Assembly: GCF_017743865.1 (NCBI RefSeq) | Contig: NZ_JAGHRJ010000010.1 | Span: 62,001-126,000 of the forward strand | DNA from: Labrenzia sp. R4_2 | GTDB taxonomy: Bacteria > Pseudomonadota > Alphaproteobacteria > Rhizobiales > Stappiaceae | Length of the DNA: 64,000 bases | Direction of reading: 5' to 3' | Made by a program: the position numbers and the translations under genes | Shown: positions 53,343 to 61,668 of the stretch, piece after piece | How the letters are laid out: every line of letters starts with the position of its first letter | Position numbering within the stretch: position 1 is the stretch's first letter | The notes under the pieces: model-generated | The model's database searches: none | Told to the model about the DNA's origin: nothing | The model's input: only the letters and a program-made list of their open reading frames with translations

Positions 53343-54494
53343 TCAACCAGGCAGCCCGAGGACGGCCTTGGACAGGATGTTTCTCTGGATTTCGTTCGAG
53401 CCACCGTAGATCGTCGTCGGTCTCGCCTTATAAAAGCTCGACAGAACGTCCACGCTGACATTGCCAACCTGAAGCGGGCCGATCGTGCCCCCATCGGGGC
53501 CGGCCGCCTCGATCATCAGCTCGGTGATACGCTGAAAGCACTCGGTCACCCAAATCTTCAGCATGGACACATCCGCGCCCAGCGTCTCGCCGCGTTTGAG
53601 CTGATCTGCAAAACGGGCATAAAGCGCGGCATGATCTTCCACATCCAGTGCCGCCTGAGCGAAGCGGTCACGGAACACCGGATCGTCAAAGGCACCGCGT
53701 CCGCGGGCAAAACTTTCCAGTTGACCCAGTGCATTCTGCGCAAGGTTAGGCGCACCGATGAAGATGCGCTCGAAGCTCAAGAGCGCCTTGGCCATCGTCC
53801 AGCCCTTGTTCAACTCACCCACGAGGTTTGCGCGCGGCGTGCGTGCATCGTCGAAGAAGACCTCGCAAAACTCTGTTTCGCCGGCCAGCGTCCGGATTGT
53901 GCGCACCTCAACACCGGGCTGGTCCATCGGCGCCAGAACAAAGCTGATCCCCTGCTGTTTCCTGGGCGTGTCAGGATCGGTGCGTACCAGCATGAAAATA
54001 TGCGTGGCGTCATGTGCCATCGTCGTCCAGATCTTCTGGCCATTGATGACGAAATCGTCCCCGTCGATTTCCGCGCGCGTGCGCAGGTTGGCCAGATCCG
54101 ACCCCGCACCGGGCTCGGAATAGCCCTGGCACCAGATGTCTTCGCAGCTCAGAATCCGGGGCAGCCAGTAATCCTTCTGATCCTGCGTGCCGAACTTGAT
54201 GATCAGTGGGCCGACCATCTGCACGCCCATGTCACGGCCTCGGACAACGCCCCAGTGCTGTTGTTCCTCGTAGAAGATCAGAAGCTTACCGGCATTCAGC
54301 CCCATCCCGCCGAATTCGGCGGGCCAGGCCGGTGCAACCCAGCCTTTGGCGTGCAGTTTCCGGTGCCAATGCTCAATCTCGGCAAACGTCGGGCGGTGCG
54401 GCAGGTGGCGCAGCTCCTCGGGGTAGTCGGTTTCGAAGAATTGCCGGACCTCCCGGCGGAAATCCTCGTCGCTCATCGCGTTCCAGTCGGTCAT
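53343..54494 (-). CDS. Acyl-CoA dehydrogenase, catalytic-type subunit
   Basis: 383 residues. FAD and substrate motifs: WCQGYSEPGAGSDLANL, VINGQKIWTTMAHDATHIF and the C-terminal TIYGGSNEIQRNILSK. The position that is catalytic Glu in medium-chain enzymes is Gly (YGG), so the base is more likely the Glu in the SFERIFIGAP helix, as in long-chain and steroid-type enzymes. It overlaps the next dehydrogenase by 4 bp, suggesting a two-subunit enzyme. Confidence 0.85.
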   Translation of the reverse strand: MTDWNAMSDEDFRREVRQFFETDYPEELRHLPHRPTFAEIEHWHRKLHAKGWVAPAWPAEFGGMGLNAGKLLIFYEEQQHWGVVRGRDMGVQMVGPLIIKFGTQDQKDYWLPRILSCEDIWCQGYSEPGAGSDLANLRTRAEIDGDDFVINGQKIWTTMAHDATHIFMLVRTDPDTPRKQQGISFVLAPMDQPGVEVRTIRTLAGETEFCEVFFDDARTPRANLVGELNKGWTMAKALLSFERIFIGAPNLAQNALGQLESFARGRGAFDDPVFRDRFAQAALDVEDHAALYARFADQLKRGETLGADVSMLKIWVTECFQRITELMIEAAGPDGGTIGPLQVGNVSVDVLSSFYKARPTTIYGGSNEIQRNILSKAVLGLPG

Positions 54495-55618
54495 CCTGCG
54501 GCCTCCTCTGCTTCACGGGCGTCAAGCCAGAGCCGTCGGTGATAGGCGTCGTCACCCAGCCATGCAGAAAGCACCAGCGCCCTATTCAGATAAAGCCCGA
54601 TATCGAACTCGTCAGTATATCCGACGGCCCCGTGCAACTGGATCGCTTCGCGGGTGATCTTCTTTGCCGCCGCCCCGGCGCGTGCCTTGGCGCGGCTGGC
54701 TTGGCGCGCGTGCATCTGCGGATCGACAGCTGTGTCGTCCATCACTGAGAGCGCTTCGCGCACTCCTGCCTCTGCGACTTCCTGCATCACATGCAAATCG
54801 ACCGCACGGTGCTGAATGACCTGGAACGCGCCGATCGGCTTGTCGAACTGTTCGCGGGTCTTGACATAATCGAGCACGATCTCAAAGGCCCGCCCGCTGA
54901 GCCCGACAAGCTCGGCCGCGGCCAGCGCGGTTGCGTCGTTTACCGCGCCGGCCAGCGCCGCCTCGACGTCCGGACCCTCGGCCAGACATCCCGCCGCCGC
55001 GCCCGAGAAAGAAAGTTCACCAAGCGCGCTGCCATCAGCCTGCTGGCGACCATCCACGCTCAAGCCGGCGGCGCCCGCTTCTACGTAGGCAAGAACCGTT
55101 CCGTCGCCCCCTTCGGCCACCACCAGAAAACCATCGGCCTCGACCGCCCCGCCAACCCAAGCCTTCGCGCCGGTCAGCTTGCCATCCGCGTATCGACAGC
55201 TTCTGCTTGCCGCCACACCGGTCGGGCCTCGCTCCTGCCACGCCGTTGCCAGCACGGTTTCACCGGCGATGACCATCTCCAACAACCGGTGGTCCGGGCA
55301 CAAGCGACGCAACAGCCCTGTTACCAGCCCGATTGTCGCCACGACCGGCTCGGGGGCGAGTACGCGACCGGCTTCTTCGGCAATCACCCCGGCCGCAGCC
55401 AGACCCATCCCCAGGCCACCGTTTTCCTCGGGCACCGCAACGCCGAAGACGCCTGCTTCGGCCAGTTCACCTATCATTTCCTTGCTGAAGCCGGTGTCGG
55501 CATCGCGCAGTTTCCTGGTACGCCCGCTGCCCCCCGCCCGGTCGAACAGGGTCTGGACGCTGTCGCGAAGGAGGCGGAGTTCCTCCTGATCCTGGGTGTT
55601 CGTTTCAGTTTGTGTCAT
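54491..55618 (-). CDS. Acyl-CoA dehydrogenase-like subunit, probable partner
   Basis: 375 residues, shorter and more divergent than its neighbour. It keeps the C-terminal FAD-domain pattern (VKTREQFDKPIGAFQVIQHR; QLHGAVGYTDEFDIGLYLNR) but lacks the usual YEG/YGG-T-x-EIQ ending, reading LVLSAWLGDDAYHRR instead. I see no clear catalytic base. Heteromeric acyl-CoA dehydrogenases of steroid catabolism have such unequal pairs. Overlaps both neighbours, so it is translationally coupled. Confidence 0.8.
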   Translation of the reverse strand: MTQTETNTQDQEELRLLRDSVQTLFDRAGGSGRTRKLRDADTGFSKEMIGELAEAGVFGVAVPEENGGLGMGLAAAGVIAEEAGRVLAPEPVVATIGLVTGLLRRLCPDHRLLEMVIAGETVLATAWQERGPTGVAASRSCRYADGKLTGAKAWVGGAVEADGFLVVAEGGDGTVLAYVEAGAAGLSVDGRQQADGSALGELSFSGAAAGCLAEGPDVEAALAGAVNDATALAAAELVGLSGRAFEIVLDYVKTREQFDKPIGAFQVIQHRAVDLHVMQEVAEAGVREALSVMDDTAVDPQMHARQASRAKARAGAAAKKITREAIQLHGAVGYTDEFDIGLYLNRALVLSAWLGDDAYHRRLWLDAREAEEAAG

Positions 55619-56054
55619 CGTCTCTTCGTTTGATCATAACGGGCGTATCGGTTGTAAAAACAATTTCGCCCTCGGGGTTCATGGCGCGCAGCGTATAGTG
55701 GAGAACACCCTGGTCGGGCTTGCGGCGCGACGGCGTGACCGAGTTGACCCGCATCTCGATATCGAGCGGTTCATCGGGGCGAACGGGGCGCGACCAGCGC
55801 AGTTTGTCAAATCCGATGCCGCCGATATTGGCGACGTCTGACATCAATTCGACCATGATGGGCTTGAACGCCTCCAGCATAGTCTGAAAACCGGAGGCAA
55901 TCAGGCTTCCGTGCATGGCGGTGGCATAATCCTCGTCGGCATGCAGCCGCTGCGGGTCCCATTCCAGGGCAAAGGCCTTCATCGACTCCGCGCTCATCGG
56001 TGCACTCCGAAAGCGAAACACCTGGCCTGGATGGAAATCCTCCAAGTATTTCAT
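55605..56054 (-). CDS. MaoC-family dehydratase
   Basis: 149 residues, single hot-dog domain. Hydratase-2 active-site residues are visible as Asp33 and His38 in ALEWDPQRLHADEDYA, followed by MHGSLIASGFQTM. It would hydrate a trans-2-enoyl-CoA (R-specific). Overlaps the dehydrogenase gene downstream and the transglutaminase-like gene upstream. Confidence 0.8.
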   Translation of the reverse strand: MKYLEDFHPGQVFRFRSAPMSAESMKAFALEWDPQRLHADEDYATAMHGSLIASGFQTMLEAFKPIMVELMSDVANIGGIGFDKLRWSRPVRPDEPLDIEMRVNSVTPSRRKPDQGVLHYTLRAMNPEGEIVFTTDTPVMIKRRDDDTN

Positions 56055-56770
56055 GACTCGCCTTCTACCGAGAATCCGGCATCATACCCCTTGGACCCGT
56101 TGGCAATGCGAACGCGGTTGAACTCCTCCAACTGGGGATAGGTTTCCCGGAAAACGCGCAGGAACTCCGTTATCGGCGCATCAAAAAAGAGACCACGGTC
56201 GTTCACGTATTCCATATGCCGGTTGTTCTTTTCGTCAAATTCGTGGAACAGCGCATCGTGATAGCCGTCGAAGACCAGCGGCTTGACACCGAACCGTTCG
56301 CACAGCTCGATGTTGAAAGCCGGCGTTACCTTGTAGGGCTTTCCTTCCAGCCAGAGCTGCACATATCCGTGGTAAACGAAAAGATCCGTACCCATCAGCT
56401 CTTGCAACTTGGGAGTATTCAGGTGGTTGCGGACATCGGCAAAACCTAGCGCCGCCGGTATACCCGCCGCCCGCAGGCAAGCCGCTAGGAGAATGGCCTT
56501 GGGGACGCAGAACGCCGCCTCGGCGCCCGCGATCCGACTGGCTCGATAAGAATCCTCGTCCAATGCAAAACAATATGGGTCGTAACGGATGCCATCGCGT
56601 ACCACCTCGAAAAGGCGGATCGTCTTGTCCCGATCGGTTGCATCCGCAGGCAGATCACGCAATGCTGAGGAAACGAAATCCTGCACTTCCACGCTGTCGC
56701 TCTCAACAAAGCGCGATGGCATCACATACTGACCGGCCTCAGCAGACAAGCCCTCCTTGGACTGCGCCAT
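56051..56770 (-). CDS. Transglutaminase-like domain protein
   Basis: 239 residues. The papain-like core is visible: Cys in EAAFCVPKAILLAACLRAAG, His in FVYHGYVQLWLEGKPY. At the third position, where Asp is usual, the sequence reads KVTPAFN, a form I associate with a bacterial subgroup. It may be a peptidase, amidase or acyltransferase. It is the first gene of a six-gene catabolic operon (good GGGAGAG site), so a role in processing a conjugated substrate is possible but unproven. A regulatory palindrome lies 19 bp upstream of the start. Confidence 0.75.
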   Translation of the reverse strand: MAQSKEGLSAEAGQYVMPSRFVESDSVEVQDFVSSALRDLPADATDRDKTIRLFEVVRDGIRYDPYCFALDEDSYRASRIAGAEAAFCVPKAILLAACLRAAGIPAALGFADVRNHLNTPKLQELMGTDLFVYHGYVQLWLEGKPYKVTPAFNIELCERFGVKPLVFDGYHDALFHEFDEKNNRHMEYVNDRGLFFDAPITEFLRVFRETYPQLEEFNRVRIANGSKGYDAGFSVEGES

Positions 56771-56785
56771 CGCAGCTCTCCCTTA

Positions 56786-56806
56786 CATTTCTAACAAATG
56801 TTAGAA
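56786..56806. promoter_or_regulatory. Shared operator of the acyl-CoA regulon, copy 1
   Basis: TTCTAACA-AA-TGTTAGAA at 56789-56806, a perfect 18-bp palindrome. The 19-mer CATTTCTAACARATGTTAG (56786-56804) recurs at 60439-60457. It lies directly upstream of the ribosome site of the 56770 operon, fitting a TetR-type repressor site. The regulator gene is not in the window. Confidence 0.75.
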
Positions 56807-56837
56807 TAATGTCCGATAGCCCACCCGTCAACGGGAT

Positions 56838-57974
56838 TCATTCCGGCTCACGATCCACCACCACGCTATGGCGCGCATTGTCTTCTCCCAAAGATGGCGC
56901 GCGGCCGATTTGGTCCGCCGGACCACGAAATCCGGGCGCAATCGGCAATGGCAGGGCCGATACCTTGGTGCCGGCAATCGCCAGCATCCGGCCGAACACG
57001 CCGCGCGCCGCGAAATGCGGGTCTGCGGCAGCCTCGGCGGGGATTTTCACGACCGTGCAGCAACAATCCGCCTCCTCCAGAAGCGGTGCCCAATCGGACG
57101 AAGGCCTCTCTGCCAGACGCCGCGCCACTTCTGCGGCGCAGGTTTCCGGATCGGCCCAATCGTCGCGCAGATCGGCCGGCTGGCCGATCACGTCGCAGAA
57201 GGCCTGCCAGAATTTCTCTTCCAGCGCGCCAACCGCGACCTGCCGTCCGTCGCCTGCAGTATAGAGCCGGTAGCGCGCAAGCCCGCCCGTCAGCCGACTG
57301 CCGCCGCTGTCGATGTCCTGGCCAGCGATCACGCCTTCGGCATGGGCCCAATAGGCAAAGGCAAAGGCGCCCTCGGCCATCGCGATATCCAGATGGATCC
57401 CCTGCCCGTTCCGGTCGCGAGCCCGAAGGGCGAGCAGGATGTTCATCACGGCAGGATAGGTGCCGCCGCCAACATCGGCGATCAGACCAGATGGCATCGT
57501 CGGATGATCGTCGGGACCCCGGCTGAGCGACAGTACGCCCGAATCGCCTGCATAGTTCAGATCGTGCCCGGCGGACGCCGCCTTTGGCCCGGTCTGGCCA
57601 TAGCCGGTGATCGAGCAATAGATGAGCCCCGGATTGATCCGGCGAAGGGTGTCATACCCCAGCCCCAGCCGATCCATGACGCCCGGGCGGAACTGTTCGA
57701 CCAGCACATCGGCCTTCTCGATCAGGGGGCGCAGCGATTCCACCGTGCCCTCTGCCTTCAGATCAATTGCTACCGACCGCTTCCCATGGTTCAGCACGGC
57801 AAAGCCGATGCTTTCACCATTTAATTTGGGATTCGTATGGCGCGCGTCCTCGCCTGTACCGGGGCGCTCGAACTTGATTACCTCAGCGCCGGCCTCGGCC
57901 AACATTAGCGTCGCCATCGGACCCGGAAGAAGGGTGCTGAAATCGAGCACCAGAATATCGTCGAGCGGCTGCAT
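56838..57974 (-). CDS. CaiB/BaiF family III CoA-transferase (or 2-methylacyl-CoA racemase)
   Basis: 378 residues. Family motifs: ILVLDFSTLLPGPMATLMLAE, VIKFERPGTGEDAR, YCSITGYGQTGP and HDLNYAGDSGVLSL. Members transfer CoA between organic acids or racemise 2-methylacyl-CoA; I cannot tell which here. Last gene of the four-gene minus-strand operon that begins at 60398, 12 bp after the hydratase. Confidence 0.82.
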   Translation of the reverse strand: MQPLDDILVLDFSTLLPGPMATLMLAEAGAEVIKFERPGTGEDARHTNPKLNGESIGFAVLNHGKRSVAIDLKAEGTVESLRPLIEKADVLVEQFRPGVMDRLGLGYDTLRRINPGLIYCSITGYGQTGPKAASAGHDLNYAGDSGVLSLSRGPDDHPTMPSGLIADVGGGTYPAVMNILLALRARDRNGQGIHLDIAMAEGAFAFAYWAHAEGVIAGQDIDSGGSRLTGGLARYRLYTAGDGRQVAVGALEEKFWQAFCDVIGQPADLRDDWADPETCAAEVARRLAERPSSDWAPLLEEADCCCTVVKIPAEAAADPHFAARGVFGRMLAIAGTKVSALPLPIAPGFRGPADQIGRAPSLGEDNARHSVVVDREPE

Positions 57975-57986
57975 CTTTCCCCCCCC

Positions 57987-58844
57987 TCACGCGAACCTGG
58001 CGGCCCCATTGTTCAGGACCACCACCTCGCGTACAGGGACCGAGGCACGGAACCGGGCCTCGCCCCCGCCTTCCCAGATCTCGAACCGCACGGTTTCACC
58101 CGGATAGACCGGCGCCGAGAATCGCACATCCAGCCCGACGAGACGGCTGGCGTCGTAGTCCAGCAGCGATTTGAGGATCGCGCGCGCCGCCAAGCCATAG
58201 GTGGCCAGCCCATGCAGGATCGGCCGGTCGAACCCGACCGAGCGCGCCACGTCGGGGTCGGCGTGCAGGGGGTTGTAATCGCCGCTGAGCCGATAGATCA
58301 GCGCCTGCCGCGGCAGCGTTTCGATGTCGCAGACATGATCGGGGGCGCGGTCGGGCAGCTCGGCAGGCGTCGGTCCGGGGCGGTTTTCCCCGCCGAAACC
58401 GCCGTCACCACGGCAAAAGGCCGACATCGCTACGCGAGCCAGCTTTTCGCCGGTATCGGCGTCGATGATTTCGCGGCTTTGATAGATGACGGCGCCTTTG
58501 CCCTCGCCCTTGTCGGAGATGAAGTCGATCTTGCTGCGGCCGACGATATTGCCCTTCACCGGCAGAGGCTTGTAGATGTCCAGCCACTGCTCGCCATGCA
58601 GAACCTTCTGCCAGTTCACGCCGGTTCTCGGGTCGCGCAGCCAGAACCCCGGATAGCCCATCGTGACCGCCATAGACGGCACCGCCTTCAGCCCGTCCTC
58701 GTAGACATAGGCCAGTTCCTTCTTGTCGGTCGGATCTTCACCGAAACCCAGCCCTAGCGCATAGAGAATCGTGTCTCTTTCGCTTAGCGTCTGCTCGATT
58801 TCCTCGAAATCCCAATTCGAAAGCGCCTCGAAATCCAGTGGCAT
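57987..58844 (-). CDS. 2-enoyl-CoA hydratase 2 (MFE-2 type, double hot-dog)
   Basis: 285 residues. N-terminal substrate half (RDTILYALGLGFGEDPTDKK; VPSMAVTMGYPGFWLRDP) and C-terminal catalytic half with YRLSGDYNPLHADPDVARSV and FDRPILHGLATYGLAAR, the hydratase-2 motif holding catalytic Asp and His. It acts on bulky or branched enoyl-CoAs in related pathways such as sterol side-chain oxidation. Lies between the thiolase-like gene and the CoA-transferase gene. Confidence 0.85.
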   Translation of the reverse strand: MPLDFEALSNWDFEEIEQTLSERDTILYALGLGFGEDPTDKKELAYVYEDGLKAVPSMAVTMGYPGFWLRDPRTGVNWQKVLHGEQWLDIYKPLPVKGNIVGRSKIDFISDKGEGKGAVIYQSREIIDADTGEKLARVAMSAFCRGDGGFGGENRPGPTPAELPDRAPDHVCDIETLPRQALIYRLSGDYNPLHADPDVARSVGFDRPILHGLATYGLAARAILKSLLDYDASRLVGLDVRFSAPVYPGETVRFEIWEGGGEARFRASVPVREVVVLNNGAARFA

Positions 58845-58865
58845 GTTTCTTCCTCCCTGGAACGC

Positions 58866-60017
58866 CTACTGCGTGTTTCCCGATCCCAAGATCGCCGTGA
58901 CCTGGCTGGACAGAACGCCGCCATTGCCGTGGGCAAGCGCCAGGTCGATATTCTCTAGCTGCTGTCCGGGCGCGTCGCCACGGATCTGCCGCGCGGCTTC
59001 GATCACGGTAAAGATGCCGTACATCCCCGGATGCACACAGGACAGCCCGCCACCATTGGTGTTCACCGGTAGCACCCCGCCCGGGGCGATGCGTCCACCC
59101 TCGACAAAGGCGCCCCCTTCGCCCTTGGCGCAGAACCCGAGATCCTCCAGGAACAGGATCGTATTGATCGTGAACGCGTCATAGAGCTCGACCAGGTCTA
59201 TATCGCCCGGCGCCACTCCGGCCACCGCGAAGGCGCGCGCGCCGGATTCGCGGGCCGCCGTGGTGGTGAAATCCCGCATCTGTGATATCTGCCGGTGCGA
59301 ACTGGCCGCGGCACTGCCAAGCAGATAGACTGGCGGCTTCGGGCAATCCCTGGCACGGTCGGCGCGCACCATCACCATCGCGCCGCCACCGTCGGTCACC
59401 AGGCAACAGTCGCGCACAGTCAGCGGGTCGCCCACCATGCGCGCGGCCAGCACGTCCTCGCGGCTCAGCGGGCCGCGATCGAACGCCTCGGGATTGAGCC
59501 GCGCCCAGGCGCGCGCGGCCACCGCCACTTCGGCCAGTTGTTCGCGGGTGGTGCCGTATTCGTACATATGCCGGGCCGCGGCCATCGCATAGGCAGAGAT
59601 CGGATAGCGCGGCTTGTACGGGGCCTCGTATTCGGGTGGGCGCGAGGCCGTCACCAGCCGTCCCGACGCGGTTCTCTGATTCGAGCCATAGACGATCAGC
59701 GCGACATCGCACAGTCCCGCATCGAGCGCCATCGCCGCCGAGGTCAAGTAGTTCACGAAGGACGACCCGCCGGTCATCGTACCATCGACGAATCGCGGCT
59801 GGATACCAAGATACTCGGCCGCCATCAGCACCGGCATGCTGTCTTCCATCATGGTGCAGAACAGCCCGTCGACATCGGCCAGCGACAGTCCCGCGTCGGC
59901 CACCGCCGCCAGCCCCGCCTGGGCCATGATGTCATAGGCGGTCAGGCCATGCGCCTCGCCGAATCCGGCATGGCCGGTGCCCACGATGGCAGTCTTTCCC
60001 CGCAAACCTCCCGTCAT
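58866..60017 (-). CDS. Thiolase-like lipid-transfer-type protein (SCP2/Ltp2 group)
   Basis: 383 residues with the thiolase fold. The nucleophilic Cys of true thiolases is missing: the segment reads VDGTMTGGSSFVNYL. VELYDAFTINT, CVHPGMYGIF and HGNGGVLSSQ of the SCP2/Ltp2 group are present. In steroid degraders such Cys-less thiolase-like proteins pair with a DUF35 protein and act as retro-aldolases. A DUF35 gene lies 3 bp upstream here. Aldolase or thiolase activity therefore remains open. Confidence 0.8.
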   Translation of the reverse strand: MTGGLRGKTAIVGTGHAGFGEAHGLTAYDIMAQAGLAAVADAGLSLADVDGLFCTMMEDSMPVLMAAEYLGIQPRFVDGTMTGGSSFVNYLTSAAMALDAGLCDVALIVYGSNQRTASGRLVTASRPPEYEAPYKPRYPISAYAMAAARHMYEYGTTREQLAEVAVAARAWARLNPEAFDRGPLSREDVLAARMVGDPLTVRDCCLVTDGGGAMVMVRADRARDCPKPPVYLLGSAAASSHRQISQMRDFTTTAARESGARAFAVAGVAPGDIDLVELYDAFTINTILFLEDLGFCAKGEGGAFVEGGRIAPGGVLPVNTNGGGLSCVHPGMYGIFTVIEAARQIRGDAPGQQLENIDLALAHGNGGVLSSQVTAILGSGNTQ

Positions 60018-60020
60018 CGC

Positions 60021-60398
60021 TCAGCCCTCCACCGGCTTGCACAGCACCGCAGGCTTTCCGTCGATCTCGCCGACATAGACGGTGATCGCCATACCGATCG
60101 CCACATCCGCGGGCGCGACCCCCTCGACCCGGCTCATCATCCGCACTCCTTCCTCCAGCTCGACCATGCAAATGTTGTAATCCCCGCCCTGCTCGGACCT
60201 GCGGCGGACTACGGTCGTCGTATGCACCTCTCCACAACCGCTGGCCTTGTGCCAGGACAACGCCGTTTCATGGCAATGCGGACAGACGACGCGCGGGAAG
60301 AAATGAAATTTTCCGCAACTGTCGCATTTTGGGAGCGCGATCTCGCCATCCGCCAGCGCGCGCCGGAATGTCTGATTCGATCCGGTCTTGTCTTGCAT
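60021..60398 (-). CDS. DUF35 Zn-ribbon/OB-fold partner of the thiolase-like protein
   Basis: 125 residues. N-terminal zinc ribbon CDSCGKFHFFPRVVCPHC with four cysteines, then an OB-fold (CGEVHTTTVVRRRSEQGGDY; ICMVELEEGVRMMSRVEG). Such proteins bind acyl-CoA and associate with thiolase-like partners. First gene of its operon; a regulatory palindrome is centred about 50 bp upstream of the start. Confidence 0.85.
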   Translation of the reverse strand: MQDKTGSNQTFRRALADGEIALPKCDSCGKFHFFPRVVCPHCHETALSWHKASGCGEVHTTTVVRRRSEQGGDYNICMVELEEGVRMMSRVEGVAPADVAIGMAITVYVGEIDGKPAVLCKPVEG

Positions 60399-60438
60399 TG
60401 TAGCCCTGCTTTTAATTGCTTTCCGAGTGTGTTGATAT

Positions 60439-60457
60439 CATTTCTAACAGATGTTAG
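60439..60457. promoter_or_regulatory. Shared operator of the acyl-CoA regulon, copy 2
   Basis: CTAACA-GA-TGTTAG (60444-60457) within a 19-mer that matches 56786-56804 apart from the R position. It lies in the 96-bp spacer between the divergent DUF35 operon and the two plus-strand CoA-transferase genes, so one bound regulator could control both. Confidence 0.75.
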
Positions 60458-60494
60458 TTTTTATTCAAGCTGGTAAGTCGAAAGCGAGACGATC

Positions 60495-61664
60495 ATGAGC
60501 AATCCGAATTGCGGGCCGCAGGCCAGACCTTTGGCCGGCACCCTGATCATCGCGCTGGAACAGGCCGTCGCGGCGCCGTTCTGCACGTCGCGGCTGGCCG
60601 ATGCCGGCGCACGGGTGATCAAGATCGAACGCAAGGGAGCCGGCGATTTTGCCCGCGGCTACGACACTGCGGCACATGGGGAAAGCGCCTATTTCATCTG
60701 GTTGAACCGCGGCAAGGAATCGGTCGCGCTGGACATCAAGTCCGGCGAGGACCGCGCGCTGCTGATTGCGATGCTGGAACGCGCCGATGTGTTCATCCAG
60801 AACCTTCTGCCCGGCGCGCTGGAAAAGCTCGGGCTCGATTCGGTGACGCTTCGCGAACGATTCCCGCAGCTGATCACCTGCGACATTACCGGATATGGCG
60901 CCGACGGGCCGATGCGGGATGCCAAGGCCTACGACCTTCTGATCCAATGCGAAAGCGGCCTGGCATCGGTCACCGGAACGCCGGACGGCCCTGGCCGGGT
61001 AGGGGTGTCGGTGTGCGACATCTCGACCGGCATGACCGCCCATGCCGCGATCTGCGAGGCGCTCGTGGAGCGCGGCCGCACCGGCCGGGGAACCGGCGTT
61101 TCGGTGGCGATGTTCGACACGCTCGCGGACTGGATGGCGGTGCCGCTGGTTTTTCACGAATACGCGAACCGGCACACGCCGCGGGTCGGTCTGAGCCACC
61201 CCAACATCTGCCCCTATGGCGCGTATACCTGCCGCGATGGTGAACAGATCGTGATCTCGATCCAGAACGAAAGGGAATGGGCGCGGTTCTGCGACACGGT
61301 GCTGTCACAGCCGGACCTGGCCACGGATCCGCGTTTTGACAGCAATGACAGCCGCAACAGCAACCGGGGCGTGCTGCAGCCGATGATCGAGGCCGCCTTT
61401 GCGGCGCGGGACCGGCCCGACATGCTCGATCTGCTGGCGCGATCGATGATCGCCTATGGCGCGGTGAACGACATTGCCGCCCTGTCCCAACACCCCCAGC
61501 TCGACCGCACGACCATCGCGTCGCCCGCGGGCGCGTTTCGCATGCCCGCGCCGCCGATCAGGCGAAGCAGGGGGAACCCGGCGCTCGGCCCCTCGCCCGG
61601 CTTCGACGCGGATGGCGCGGCGATCCGGACGGAATTCGGCACAATGTCCAGAAAGGACCGCTGA
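60495..61664 (+). CDS. CaiB/BaiF family III CoA-transferase
   Basis: 389 residues. LIIALEQAVAAPFCTSRLAD, VIKIERKGAGDFARGYD, FIWLNRGKESVALDIKS and CDITGYGADGPMRDAKAYDL with the conserved Asp are present. First of two plus-strand CoA-transferase genes, divergent from the DUF35 operon. The two are only moderately alike, so probably have different substrates or form a heteromer. Confidence 0.85.
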   Translation: MSNPNCGPQARPLAGTLIIALEQAVAAPFCTSRLADAGARVIKIERKGAGDFARGYDTAAHGESAYFIWLNRGKESVALDIKSGEDRALLIAMLERADVFIQNLLPGALEKLGLDSVTLRERFPQLITCDITGYGADGPMRDAKAYDLLIQCESGLASVTGTPDGPGRVGVSVCDISTGMTAHAAICEALVERGRTGRGTGVSVAMFDTLADWMAVPLVFHEYANRHTPRVGLSHPNICPYGAYTCRDGEQIVISIQNEREWARFCDTVLSQPDLATDPRFDSNDSRNSNRGVLQPMIEAAFAARDRPDMLDLLARSMIAYGAVNDIAALSQHPQLDRTTIASPAGAFRMPAPPIRRSRGNPALGPSPGFDADGAAIRTEFGTMSRKDR

Positions 61665-61668
61665 GACC

